Below are positions 32,761-44,484 of a DNA stretch of 62,000 bases, one piece after another (positions within the stretch are counted from its first letter, which is position 1; every line of letters starts with the position of its first letter). The DNA is from Branchiostoma floridae. Its lineage: Eukaryota > Chordata > Leptocardii > Amphioxiformes > Branchiostomatidae. Below the pieces are notes generated by a model, which did no database searches, had not been told where the DNA came from, and worked only from the letters and a program-made list of their open reading frames with translations. Where the stretch lies: the NCBI RefSeq assembly GCF_000003815.2, contig NC_049988.1, positions 16,405,808 through 16,467,807 on the forward strand, given 5' to 3'. A program made the position numbers and the translations under genes.

Positions 32761-34490
32761 TAAACAGAGATAACTCGATTACTATTGTTGGCTATATCTA
32801 AACATGTTGCGTTCGGCTTTTTTTGGAAGCAGAGGAAGACAAAGAGTCCCATTGTTTCAACATTGTGTATCTTCAATGATTGTACGAGAAGAGTTGCTTT
32901 CCGTTCATCCGTGAATGTGGAAAAGTTCGGGAATGTTATTATGGTTTCTTTAATCAATGTGACTCTTGTGGTGCGGTTAGTGAATACTTGGAAATAAAAT
33001 TGATGGTTCGTCTTCGAGCTTCCATGGAGTGATGAAGCCGGGGCTTCTGACTAAAGGTTCTCTGGAGACTAATTGTACAATGGCTGCTAGGAGAGCATCG
33101 ATTTGTTCATGACTCTGTAACTTTGTAATCCCCAGTGATTATTGGACGCTGAGTGTCCAATACGTGCTGTATGAATGTGTGGATTGCCCTGGTCTCTGAT
33201 CAATAGATAACGTTTAAAATGTATTCAGTACAAATACAAACGTTAACATCATGGGACTGAAATCTGCCTACACATTATATGTACCAATCGGACTTAAATC
33301 TGTTATGACACAAATGGTTGTATAGTTTCTAACGGATCTATTAAAGCGATAGGATCTCCGGAAGTGCACCAGACCAATATAGGGAGAATGAAACGCTCAT
33401 GTCAGCATTGACCCAAGGGCATAGATCGATGAGGGAAGATTGCAGTTATCATCCCTTGCTGGGTTTGTGCCAGACAATAGTAAAAGTTGCCATCGGCATT
33501 CCTTTGGCTTATTTAACAGCTCATTCGTTTTACTACCAACTACTACGGTTCCGTCAATGAACTTTTTTTCTACGTATACGTACGCAAACAGTTTGTTAAG
33601 AGAAAAGTTTTGACAATCGGGGTGCGACAAAACTTCTCTCAACCGGGACGGGGGCTGATATCAACTACCAACAACCTTTGACCCATTGCTCACGTCACAC
33701 GTGCGTAAAATCACGTGTCCAGAGCCATTAGCCATAGCTGAAGAGGGCTGGTCGTTCTTATTTACCTGACATTTGTATACAGCTTGTTTGGAAACAGATG
33801 GAACCCAACCACTAATAGGAAAGTGTAGGGGTGCATACCGCTTAGCGTTGGTCAAAACTATTCCAGTCTAAAAAAGATTGCACAGGGGTATTCCCGAAGA
33901 TCCCTTGTAACTCAAGCTTCTCCTATCGGGTACATCAGTCTTTACTGTCGTAAGTCGAGCTTGTTTCTGTTTTTCTTTTCATCGCTACCGAAATCTTAAC
34001 AGGTCCACAGGGACTGTTAGATGTGTTCGACCTTGAGCAAATGTAAAATGGATTTGTATAGGATTAGCCCCAGTGGAGTGCTTGCTTTTGTGACTCTTCG
34101 CAATCTTATCATGATAAGAGGCATCTCACAACGGCAGTCAATGGGTAGTCATTACTTGTAGCTTACACAGATATGGAACAACCCTGATTACCACGTAATT
34201 ATCTTTGAAAGATCGTCTTCATCCTGCTGTCAAGCAAAACGTAACAGCTTAGTTCCCAGAATGATAGTTTAAGAGCTGCAGCGGGGGGTCGGTCTACTGG
34301 TGGTAACGTTAGTTCAACTCCAATACTTTTTGTAGTAAGAAGACAGAACAGCTACATGTATCATTATTCAACTCTGCCAATCAGGCCATTGGCATTGCCG
34401 TGAGCTAGTTGTGAGATTCCTCACAATTCAGGACCATATGGAAATTGCGAACAGCACCAACAAAGGTTTTTCCTTCCTTTTTTTTTGCAT
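32761..34490. other. Unannotated sequence
   Basis: No gene, element with clear ends or tandem repeat was recognised. Open frames here are short, overlap on both strands and have no recognisable product. Confidence 0.4.
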
Positions 34491-34496
34491 TGGAAA

Positions 34497-34750
34497 GACG
34501 AGGACAATGTGGCACTGCACTCAAGTTAGTAACTTATATTAACAGTGCCATATTTACAGTACGGACAGAAGGTAAAGGTAGTCTTTTCTTTTACCTCCCC
34601 GACCGAAGTCAGGTTCCCATTTTTACACCTGGGTGAAGTGAGGAAGGTCGTGTAAAATGTCTTTTCGTCGGGGGCACGGCGGGGATCGGAATGGGTACCT
34701 CTAAATTCCGAGTCAAACGCTCTACCATTTACGTCAAACGCAACGTCACA
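34497..34750 (-). mobile_element. tRNA-derived SINE
   Basis: Close to the copy at 38045-38325 (GCACTCAAGTTAGTAACTTA, ACAGAAGGTAAAGG, GTGAGGAAGGTCGTGTAAA). The tRNA-like head at the high end is degraded at the B box. Confidence 0.7.
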
Positions 34751-35588
34751 AAGTTAACGTTCAAAGACCAACAAAGTTAACGTTCAGAGAACGATGATTA
34801 CCCGTGACGGCAAAGGTTCGTAGACCGCCCGTGTATTGCTCTCGGCATGAGGCAGTTAAGTTCTTCATACAAACTGATGATCACACGCTGATTGCACGGT
34901 GAGTGCGACTTAAAGATGTATCGTCCACATCACGCTTCATGAACTTGGGAAATCGCTCTTCTCCGAGGACCAAGTTTATTATGCATAGTTCTGACGGCAA
35001 CGGTATGCTTGGCAGCAGAAAGAAGACAGCGGTACCGAAATCTTTCAAAGATCATTGCGTGGCAATTAGGGTTGTTCAAGCTTTGAAGAGATTGTTCAAG
35101 ACATTTTTCTGTAAGCTTGTAATTCCAACTGATGATTGCCCACCCATTGCCGTTCTTAGATGCCTCTGATCTTGGTAAGCTTGTGGGGAGTGGGAATAGC
35201 ACTCAACTGTGGCAAATCCTACTCAATCTCCTTTTACATTTGCCCAAAGGCGAACGCAACAGTCCTAAGGGACTAGTAAAGGTTTTGGAAACGGTGATCC
35301 TCTTGGGAAGAAAATTACTTGTAAACTCAAGACGTTATTGATAAATCGAGACATTAGAAGAAAGATGGCACGATTGGACATGATGTTATTGCCTTATATA
35401 CCATTGGGAGCGAATTCATGCCTATCTCAATCTCCATATCCGTAGAGGGATAAGTCTAAAAACTGTGTTTGCCCTCCGTTGCGGGTGAATGATAAATTTT
35501 CCTGGCTGGCTGGGAACCTAAGTACGACCTTCACACCGGGCGCAATTAGCATTCAGTCAGGTGGTGCGGACTTTGCAATGGAATGTTA

Positions 35589-35852
35589 AGAGCTTTCGTG
35601 CGTGTATAACTAAGCATTAAGCAGGAGTTTGCGTTAATGGGCATGTATATATCCTCTCTTCGGCATAGATCCCGGGTTTTAATTGCAGCAGCACGCAGCT
35701 ACAGCTTTGCATACTAACGTCAAGCTTAACCCTCTTCAGACCGGGGGAATCCCAAAGAAAATTGCCGCTGCAATTACCCCGAAGAGAGGAGATATAACTG
35801 CCCATTACAAACTCCTGCGTAATGCTGAGTTGCACACGCACGAAAGCTCTTT
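35589..35852. mobile_element. Foldback element, ~75-bp inverted ends
   Basis: Left AAGAGCTTTCGTGCGTGT with GGAGTTTGCGTTAATGGGCA and CCTCTCTTCGG. The right end is the reverse complement, with CCGAAGAGAGG, TGCCCATTACAAACTCC and ACACGCACGAAAGCTCTT. A run of G follows at 35853. Confidence 0.75.
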
Positions 35853-36612
35853 GGGGGGGGGGGGGCTTTTGAGGCCTGCGACGACTTTCATGTCGCATGA
35901 CGCCCTTACGGCTTACGCTAGAGCCGCCAATTTAAAAAAAGTATACCTAAAAATTTAGTTGGCAATAGTTTTAAAAAGTTTTCCATTTTTTCGTGTTGGC
36001 GTGGCGACCGGGTATTGACAGGCATTTTTGACGGAAATCGTTAATTTTCGAATTCGGTTCTAACGATGTATTTTTCTGTTTTTTTTTGTGCTACATTACT
36101 GCCATCTCATTACGTGATAAGATAGTATGTAATTAAGTTGATGTTTCAAAATCAAATCGATATGCATTCAATGACGTCATTGGCCAAAATCCAAGATGGC
36201 GGACCAGATCAAGTATAACTTGTCGTCCCTTAAATTTCGAATATAACTCTTTTAATGAAAAAAACGTCCAAATGAACGTTTTCAGTCTATTTCCGATATC
36301 TTTCGCGATTGTTTCCTGACAAAAATGTGTTTTTGACCCAAATGGTAGCATAAACAAGTATGTCATGTTTTACGTCATGTATGTATGTCATTTTTACGTC
36401 ATTGATGTTGCAATTGACAACAAATGTCGTAGCAGATCTTATCATTCTGTTATCTACACTGGCATTTACATTTTTGAATGTAGCACACCTTGAAGCTTTC
36501 TGAGAATACCCGCTGGTAGGTGCCACTTTTTTCTGTTGAAACTTGCCCAGGGATGTCGACGTCCTCGAATCTCCTCACGATTGTAATGAAAAGGCATCAC
36601 GATAATTGCTTA

Positions 36613-36729
36613 TTGAATTAGTTTACCTGTTATATCCAACACAGGCGACACAAAGATTGGACTCACCCGAATTTTTGACTGAACAGCACCAATTTTTGTG
36701 TTGGATATTACAGTTAAACTAGTTCAATA
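36613..36729. mobile_element. Short MITE, ~30-bp inverted ends
   Basis: TTAGTTTACCTGTTATATCC followed by AACACA at the left is matched by TGTGTTGGATATTACAGTTA and AACTAG at the right. The total is 117 bp. Confidence 0.6.
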
Positions 36730-36789
36730 ATGACTTCTACCAACACAGATGAACTTTGAAGTTACGATAATTGCTTGTTAAAACTGATA

Positions 36790-37130
36790 AGATAACTTAT
36801 CGATTTTCCAAGTTCATTGCACAGTTGTCATAACGATTGCCTGTCTCTGCTGTCCAATCCCCTTAGGACGTATTGTCACCATCGATCGTGAAACATCTAC
36901 CAAGTTGGACGGTTGTTGAGCGATCAGTTCCGCCTGGATACGTGATTTTCTAAGTTCACTGTACCTACCCACCTACCTAGTCCCTTAGTTCACTGTGCAG
37001 TTGTCATAACAATTATTCGACTCAGTCTACTGTCTAATCCCTGAGGACGTATTGTCACCATCGATCGGGAAACATCGACCAAGTTGGGCGGTTTTTGAGC
37101 GATCAGTTCCTCCTGGATACGTGCCAGATA
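36790..37130. repeat. Two tandem units related to the 29-32 kb array
   Basis: CAGTTGTCATAACGATT, GGACGTATTGTCACCATCGA, AAGTTGG(A/G)CGG and GAGCGATCAGTTCC occur twice, about 205 bp apart. The ATCGATCG-GAAACATCGACC, TTGGGCGG and ATCAGTTC order mirrors the 29.1-32.5 kb unit, so it looks like a distant relative. Confidence 0.5.
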
Positions 37131-37542
37131 ATAACAAACCGTGCCCAAAGGATTAGGAAGGTTCTCAGGGGGATAATCACTCTATAGCGGCCAAGGCTGT
37201 TAGCTTTAGGGTCGATTGATTCTAGCAATAGCTTTGAGACCGGGAAATGATTCTGGCAGTTCTTCGCTGATTGCTGCGGTATGGTGGGTATCTCATCGTG
37301 CGGCACTGCGTGACATGGTTGTAACCGCCAAAGGCTTCATGTCATTTCATTTATTTTATTTAGCCAGGAGATGCACTCGCAGGGCATTTGCCCTATTTTC
37401 AGGAGTTCCTGTGCACATTAAAATACACAACTATTTCATAGAAGACAAAGGTGGCACAATTAGAAAATTGAACAACATGAATTACATGTTAAGTAAAATC
37501 AGTTTTTATTAGATTGTGCCTGAAGTCAACTTTTGAATACCT

Positions 37543-37604
37543 TTACCGTACTGCATCGTCTCTGTTCAACTGGAAGGTTGAACAGAGACGATGCAGTACG
37601 GTAA
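37543..37604. repeat. Perfect 28-bp hairpin, 6-nt loop
   Basis: TTACCGTACTGCATCGTCTC and TGTTCAAC form the left arm (37543-37570). The loop is TGGAAG, and the right arm 37577-37604 is an exact reverse complement. It abuts a LINE-like 3' end. Confidence 0.9.
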
Positions 37605-37690
37605 GAAGCCCTACCATCTCCAACCAGGACCTACTACAAGCTAACGAGAAGGCCGTGGCCTGGCTGCAGTACTGGCACGGAACGATATGA
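37605..37690 (+). pseudogene. Possible LINE 3' terminus
   Basis: One frame reads DLLQANEKAVAWLQYWHGTI, a stop, and then an ATGATGATG run, a short simple tail such as some non-LTR elements leave. The frame is too short to assign a family. Confidence 0.35.
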
Positions 37691-38044
37691 TGATGAACTG
37701 GAAGGTTGTTCCAGAGTGTCGGTCTGTAATGTTATATGCTACCTTTGAAAGACTGCACATCACTCTGGGGTGTGCACAGTAGGTGGCGGTCACAGCTTGT
37801 GAATAACAGCGTGTCTTCATCGGCACGCAGCTGTTGCTGGGTACGACATGTACCTACATCATTCATATCAGTCTATAGCTATCCATAAAAGTTGTTCCTA
37901 ACACACTTTTTATGTCATTAGGTTCTATTCTCGCCACAGCGTGCTGGAAAAGTGAATTTTGTACACTTGGATTGTAAACTGATACTCATAATTCAAGCTT
38001 CCTCGGAACAACGGTCCCATAAGTTCTGTATTTCTTCTATTTGC

Positions 38045-38325
38045 TTTTGGACAGACGAGGATAATGTGGCACTGTACTCAAGTTAGTAACTTATATTAAC
38101 AGTGCCACATGCACAGCACAGACAGAAGGTAAAGGCAGTCTTTTCTTTTTTACCCCCCCCCCCCCGTACCAAAGTCCGCTACCTATTTTTACACATGGGT
38201 GAAGTGAGGAAGGTCGTGTAAAGTGCCTTTCCCAAGGGCATAACGTCGGGGGCACGGCGGGTATCGAACTCTGGATCTCTAGATTCCGAGCCGAACGCTG
38301 TACCATTTACGCCACCTAAACGACG
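38045..38325 (-). mobile_element. tRNA-derived SINE
   Basis: Minus-strand head: TGGCGTAAATGGTACAGCG (A-box region) and AGTTCGATACC (B box, 38260-38270). The body CCTTGGGAAAGGCACTTTAC resembles the SINE at 28267, so both share a central domain although their heads differ. A C-run lies at 38153-38165. Confidence 0.75.
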
Positions 38326-41200
38326 CCTAAGATCTGTACTTGTGTCGTCATTTATTTCAGTCACGTCTGCGTGCTTTAGTATCTATCTGGCTCCCTGAGC
38401 GCCGAAGCCATAAGGATATCTATCACCATTCCTCCAGAGCGCTTTCAGTGCAAAATGTCACAACATTAAAGTTTAAGTGTATGTCGTTGAAAACTGATTA
38501 ACCTCAGGAATATCAAGGCAAGGAGCCAACACATCAGGGGGATGCATCAAATGGTTTATTTATATATACAAGAATCTACATGTAGTAGCTAAAAGGTTAT
38601 CTTCACTTCATGAAATTTTCAAGGTGGCAACCTGACTTAAAGTACCATCATGGAAAGGTAAGATGTAGAGGAGTAGCTGAGGGCCATCGACCAAAATGTT
38701 TTTAGATCGCCAATAGCTACTTGGCCTCCACACTCTGGACCTACTTTAGATACTCTAGTCACACCTTTTTTTTCAAGTGATCGGTTGAGAGTAAGATTTT
38801 ACTTACCCTTGGCTAACTTCAACATGGAAATTTGAGTCAATTTAGTCTGCAGTCTGCAGTTTGCAAGTCGAAAAGCGAGTTTTATACCATCAGTTTCATT
38901 TTCGCGCATATTCTTGTGACCGAAGTATCACTTGATTTTTGGCTCCAAATTTGTTTGGGCGACTGAGTTGATTTCAAGACGCACGATGCCCACAGCTTTT
39001 GAAGTTTGTTAGAGGCAAAGAAAGTTTACAAGTAGGTTTTAGTTCATAAAAAAATGAATTTGCTATGTCACAACTTTTAGTGCTGTTGACTCTCCCTCGT
39101 AGTTTAATTCATTGCTTTTGCGAAAGACGAGGGTTACTGAAAGTCTATCAAGAGCGTGTGGTTTTTAAAAGTTGTTTCGCCTGCACTTATACAGGTCAAA
39201 TAGACAAGACGATAACGTTCTTGCGGGGACAATCTGGGTCAATGGAAACCATAGATTTTACTACTATGATGTTAAAGAGAGGCAGCAGCAAGACACTTTA
39301 CAACCACTTTTACAATCTCCAGAATCTCTTGCTTTTGAAATTGTTTCTCCTTGAAGTGGTATCTTGTTCGCATCATAACCTTTTTATTGGGAAGAATCGA
39401 AATGAATCTTGCCTTTCTGTGGTTTTATGTTTACGTAATCCAGGTAAACCGTTATTTTTACTGCAACAGGACCATGATATAAATCTAAAAGCAAGACGAT
39501 TCCAACTTCATCTAAATCTGCATATTCCTTCACGTTCTCACCGTAAAATCTTAACTGTTACGCCAAACTTTTTAATTTCCTGACTCAAAACACACTAACA
39601 ACCCATACCTTTATGAGACCATTTAATGGAAACAGTGTAAAGAGTTTGTGTGAGCTCTCCTTGGGGTTTGAGATAATACGTGCAGCCTTATTTTGTTTAA
39701 TTGGAAAGTCGCCATGAGGCCGGCGTGACCTAAACCGTCGCCTTGCGATGTCTCGGGGTGTACTTCTCCATTAATTGCTTGACTGGATGCACACTGCATA
39801 TTGATATATGCAGTTGACGTAGATATTCAACTTAAAATTTGTAGGCGAATAGTAGTTGGGCTCTTGAGCTAGTAAATGATATATGGTTTAGGGATTAATA
39901 AACTTATTGAAGTGGGAAGTGTTCAATGGGAGTCACAGATTACACTTGCCAAACGAAAAGAGAACGACAACCTGACATGTATACGTAGAAGTCAAAATCC
40001 AGTCAAACTTGTCTAAGTGGCCACCTCTGCAAGCTGGCCACGATCACAGCTTTTTTTCGGTCCCGACAACTTTCCCCATACATGCAAGCATTAAGCAACT
40101 TGTCTAAAGCGACCACCCCTCTACCACGACCGCTACCATGCCAGTTTTGGCTGAACATGGCCCACACAATCCCTGCCCAAGACGACCAGACATGAACAGA
40201 ATGTTGCTTCATACTTTCAGCGTACTACAAAATTAATGCACTTACTGGTAGGGCGGTTGCTCATGCTGTCTTTTACGTTAGTCTTTTACAGCAGGGTAAA
40301 ATGATAAATCATTTGACTGCGTTCTGATACCATAATTCATCAACCTCGATGATTAGCTATGCTTTAATTCTGAAGTCAACAAAGTCAATATATCATAGGA
40401 TATTCTTGTGACTATCGGCGGACTTTTCAATGTTTGTCTTAGCGTTTGTGCTAATACCTTTCAGCACAACACCAGACAAATCAAGACGAATAACTCCCAC
40501 GATATTGATTCCAAGCATTAGGGATGAATCATGCGTATCCTATTAAGAAAAATGACGGAATAATACTGATATCTCCCAAGCTGCAAGCTGTGAGGCAATT
40601 GATTGTATAAGAGCGACCTTGCCTAAAAGATTAGAGGTTGTTACAGTTTTCCATTAAACACGCAGCCCAAAGATAGCTCGCCTACTACTTCACTTGCCTT
40701 GGAGATAAGCTCCCAGACAGAATAATGAAAAAAAATATTGCATTAAGTAGTATTAATCATAGTCTAATTGATGAGAAGCTCAGTGGTAAACCGAAAGATT
40801 ATACTGCCGTTCTTCTGACTATTAGTTTGCATTGCAAAAGTTGTAGATTCACTTTGTCTTTAATTTGACAAGCCAAAAACAATTTATTGTAGTTATTGTA
40901 TACCGAAGAGTAAACATATGCTGATAGGATGACTTTGTCTGCCAGTAATGGGACGATGCATCCGGTGAATGCGTGCGTGTTGTATGAGATAATTGGCCTC
41001 TGTATTTCTCGCATGCTGTTAAGCCAGCGTCATGAAAACACCTATTTTCTAGAGCACGTACATGTATGATATCAACCCGTCTGCAGAGCATACCGACTTC
41101 TTATTTGTCGCTAAAAGCGAAAGATAAAACCACTTTTCGGCCTACTAAATATTCCCACTCATCGTTGAAAAATATGCATCTACTGCATCGGTTCGGATGT
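38326..41200. other. Unannotated sequence with one 172-codon open frame
   Basis: Plus-strand frame 39065-39583 is the longest non-repetitive open frame in the right part (MSQLLVLLTLPRSLIHCFCE...). It has no recognisable domain, a Leu- and His-rich composition and no promoter or splice context; it is probably chance. At 39990-40190 there are GTCTAAGTGGCCACC/GTCTAAAGCGACCACC blocks typical of dispersed repeats. Nothing else was recognised. Confidence 0.35.
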
Positions 41201-41774
41201 TGTTACACTTGTTGCCTGATTACTTCCTGTACATGACTTACCCTGCCAGTGGTGACAGAGATAGCATGGCATCAGTACCGTAGTCGACTGCATGCTTAAG
41301 TCTGATAACACACCCACGAGTAGCGTTCTTCCGTTTTCTTAAGCAGATTAATAGCTGATGATCTGAACCGTTGAAGCCCTGCGGCAACGTGGCACCAGCC
41401 ATGCTCTAACAAAGAACAACCTCGATCAATAAAAAGATTGTCAGCATATCTACACTTACTAATCCTTAAAAATACTTTCCAGAACATTTAACCTACACGC
41501 AATGGTAAAACTTTAAGCCACGCAGATTCATATTTTTTTAATCAATGTCTTTGATATAGATAACGGTAATATTTTCAAATTTCATTTCTAGTATCACCTG
41601 TGTCACTGTGAGTATAGTTAGACGACTAAAATGTAATTGGTTTATCGGCAATCTGTTTTAGTTCCTTTGTGGTTGGATTTATTTAAGATTTCATCTGAGT
41701 GAGCCCACGAGGACTTGACATATAGCTGGATATGTGACCATCAGCTAACTGACATCAGCCACATTGTGTCTTAC

Positions 41775-42006
41775 CGGAGCACCATAGTACCTCCCAAGCC
41801 TTTGAGCACATGGGGCTGTCCTAGTCCACCTTGCACGGTTCTAAGCCTCTCTTCTGGCTCTGTACCAGGAGCTATATCAACCACAAGCTTGTTGTAATTA
41901 CTTGCTAGAGTGAGGAGCCAGCCCTTTGGCTGAAAACTTGAAGCTAGATTGAGTGAGTGCACGCATTTTAGTAGCAAGAAAGACGGCCGGTAATCCAAGA
42001 TGCTTC
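41775..42006 (-). other. Exon-like open segment, copy 1
   Basis: Bounded by an acceptor-like TGTACAG and a donor GTAAGA. The frame is open throughout and reads GSILDYRPSFLLLKCVHSLN, then FQPKGWLLTLASNY, then VDIAPGTEPEE, then GGTMVLR before a TAA within the donor. I do not recognise the family. The polypyrimidine tract is weak. Confidence 0.3.
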
Positions 42007-42314
42007 CTGTACATATTACTGACCTTGCCATTGATGACAGAGATAACGTGAAATCAATATCCTACAGTTAGACATATGTTTGAGTCAGATAACATCCCCA
42101 GGAGTTATGTTCTTACGTTTACTTACGCAGATTAATAACTGATTGTAAAGCCTTGAAACTCTGTGGAAATATGGCACCAGCCATGCTTTAACACAGAGAA
42201 GCAGATCAACCTCGATTTCTAAGCATCTTTTCAACATTCATGTTTCCATTTTTAGAAACATATAGCTGGATCTATGCCCATCAGCTAACGAACATCAGCC
42301 ACATTGTACCTTAC

Positions 42315-42547
42315 CGTAGCACCTTAGTATCACCCATGTCTTTAAGGTACACCGGGCCGTCCTAGTCCACCTTGCACGGTTCTGAACTTCTCTTCTGGCT
42401 CTGTACCAGGAGCTATATCAACCACAAGCTCCTTGTAGTTACTTGCTAGAGTGAGGAGCCAGCCCTTTGGCTGAAAACTTGAAGCTAGATTGAGTGAATG
42501 CACGCGCTTTAGTAGCAAGAAAGACGGCCGATAATCCAAGATGCTTC
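42315..42547 (-). pseudogene. Exon-like segment, copy 2
   Basis: The same frame as copy 1, through GSILDYRPSFLLLKRVHSLN and VDIAPGTEPEEKFRTVQGG. It then ends at a TAA before the donor-like GTAAGG. Its length differs from copy 1 by 1 bp. Confidence 0.3.
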
Positions 42548-42856
42548 CTGTACATATTACTGACCTTGACAATGATGACAGAGATAACGTGAAATCAATA
42601 TCATACAGTCAGACATATGTTTGAGTCAGATAACATCCTCAGGAGTTATGTTCTTACGTTTTCTTTACGCAGATTAATAACTGATTGCCAAACATTAAAG
42701 CCATGTGGCACTATGGCACCAGCCATGCTTTAACACAGGTAAGCGGAACAACATCGATTTCTAAGCATCTTTTCAACATTCATGTTTCCATTTTTAGAAA
42801 CATATAGCTGGATCTATGCCCATCAGCTAACGAACATCAGCCACATTGTACCTTAC

Positions 42857-43087
42857 CGTAGCACCTTAGTATCTCCCATGTCTTTAAGGTACATCGGGCC
42901 GTCCTAGTCCACCTTGCACGGTTCTGAACTTCTCTTCTGGCTCTGTACCAGGAGCTTTCAACCACAAGCTCCTTGTAATTACTTGCTAGAGTGAGGAGCC
43001 AACCCTTTGGCTGAAAACTTGAAGCTAGATTGAGTGAATGCACGCATTTTAGTAGCAAGAAAGACGGCCGGTAATCCAAGATGCTTC
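42857..43087 (-). pseudogene. Exon-like segment, copy 3 (frameshifted)
   Basis: A 2-bp loss at the GAGCTATATCAAC position (here GAGCTTTCAAC) shifts the frame after LVVESS. Acceptor- and donor-like sites are kept. Confidence 0.3.
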
Positions 43088-43429
43088 CTGTACATATTAC
43101 TGACCTTGACATTGATGACAGAGATAACGTGAAATCAATATCCTACAGTCAGACGTATGTTTGAGTCCGATAACATCCCCAGGAGTAATGTTCTTACGTT
43201 TTCTTTACGCAGATTAATAACTGATTGCCAAACGTTAAAGCCCTGTGGCACTATATATGGCACCAGCCATGCTTCAATACAGATAAGCAAAACAATCTCG
43301 ATTTCTAAGCATCTTTTCAGCATTCATGTTTCGAATTTTCAATGGTTACTGTCGATTCAATCTAAATTCAGCATTAAAACTTTACGCTACGTAGATTCAA
43401 ACCTTCATCAAACTACTTAGAGATTCAGA

Positions 43430-43880
43430 TCAGTCTTTCATCATCATCGTCTCATCTGCTAGTCTTGAAACTGTGAAGGACGTTCATGGCCCTTTACTAT
43501 CCCCCAAGGCTCCTCTATGGTGCAGCGTTGGTCTATAATAAGCTCTATAATGCACCCATCTAATCCCATCTTATCCATCCTTCAGGCTAACTATTTGACC
43601 GTTCGACCCCCCATCTTTCATTTTTCCTTTGAAGACCCATCTTCCATCCTCCATGGACAGTTCCCTGTATGAGAGTTTTGGCTAGTTCTGATGACCTTAA
43701 CACGTGGCCGTACCACTTGGGTATTCTTTGCTTAGCTGTGGTAAGAAGGTCCTCGTGCAAACTGAGTTTTCTTGGACTCTTTTCCTTACTTCAGTATTTG
43801 AGATGCGGTCGCAGTATGTGATCCCTAGAAACTTCCGGAAGGATTCCATCTCTGTGGTCTGTATTCTTTAATCTCCAAGC
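43430..43880 (-). pseudogene. LINE remnant, C-terminal polyprotein
   Basis: Minus-strand pieces read ESFRKFLGITYCDRISNTEV, then, in another frame, IPKWYGHVLRSSELAKTLIQ and GTVHGGWKMGLQRKNERWG. These match the usual tail of non-LTR polyproteins (LRRILGI-W-D-V-N-EV ... RWYGHVLR ... LQGTV-GGR-RGRPKKRW). Frameshifts and stops show it is dead. It ends at 43430 in a TGATGATGA-type tail. Confidence 0.65.
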
Positions 43881-43889
43881 AGGTCCTAT

Positions 43890-44022
43890 GGTAGCATAAG
43901 ATAGTATCAAAAGCTGCCTGAGGAGTAAAGTCGGCCTAGGAGTTTGTTTAGCTCCCAGTGGCTGATATGCCTCCCTTTGGCCAGCTGCACTCCTTAGCCA
44001 GCTTTGATACTATCTTATGCCA
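43890..44022. repeat. Inverted repeat, ~24-bp arms
   Basis: GTAGCATAAGATAGTATCAA with AAGCTG at the left pairs with CAGCTTTGATACTATCTTAT GCCAC at the right. About 80 bp separates the arms. Confidence 0.6.
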
Positions 44023-44404
44023 CTGGTAAATCTACCTGGATATTACTCTACCCGGAGAGTATTCGTTTCTCCAGCTTTGCTGTCAGAGGGCAAGGCCCGC
44101 AAGCGTTACAACCACACAATCTCAGTATTTTGAAATTCACCATTCGGGGGGTTAGGTCAACAGCTGTGCTTGATGTATTGGCAATCTATTTCACTTCCTG
44201 CACGCTTGGCTGAATGAAAGACTTGATCTGAGAGAGGGTCCGTGGCCGTGACATCTGGTCGTATCTGTGGTCATCGGAACATATCAGCCACAGCTTGGAT
44301 GTGATTGCCTCCGGAGCTCCAGCAGGTGAAGGTTTTGGTCTACTGCTGTACACTGGACGTAGCTAACAGCAGATTTCCACGGTCTTTCTTCTTACTTAGA
44401 TTGA

Positions 44405-44484
44405 CTTTTTGTTCAAGGAAAGACCTTTCCGTTCAAGGAAAGACCCTTTTGTTCAAGGAAAGACCTTTTTGTTCAAGGAAAGAC
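44405..44484 (+). repeat. 20-bp tandem repeat, four copies
   Basis: GTTCAAGGAAAGACC starts at 44411, 44431, 44451 and 44471, exactly every 20 bp, joined by T-rich spacers. Confidence 0.9.

Larger units (their letters stand above)
41200..43330 (-). repeat. ~540-bp tandem triplication plus an older partial copy
   Basis: ATGCTTCCTGTACATATTAC occurs at 42000, 42541 and 43081, giving a period of 540-541 bp. Full units share TAGAAACATATAGCTGGAT, CATCAGCTAACGAACATCAG and GCCAGCCCTTTGGCTGAAAA. A diverged part-copy lies at 41220-41490. Each full unit carries an exon-like segment on the minus strand. Confidence 0.85.

Noticed and set aside
35853-35866. G-run as a G-quadruplex
   Set aside because: A single homopolymer of G next to a foldback element, with no four separate G-tracts.
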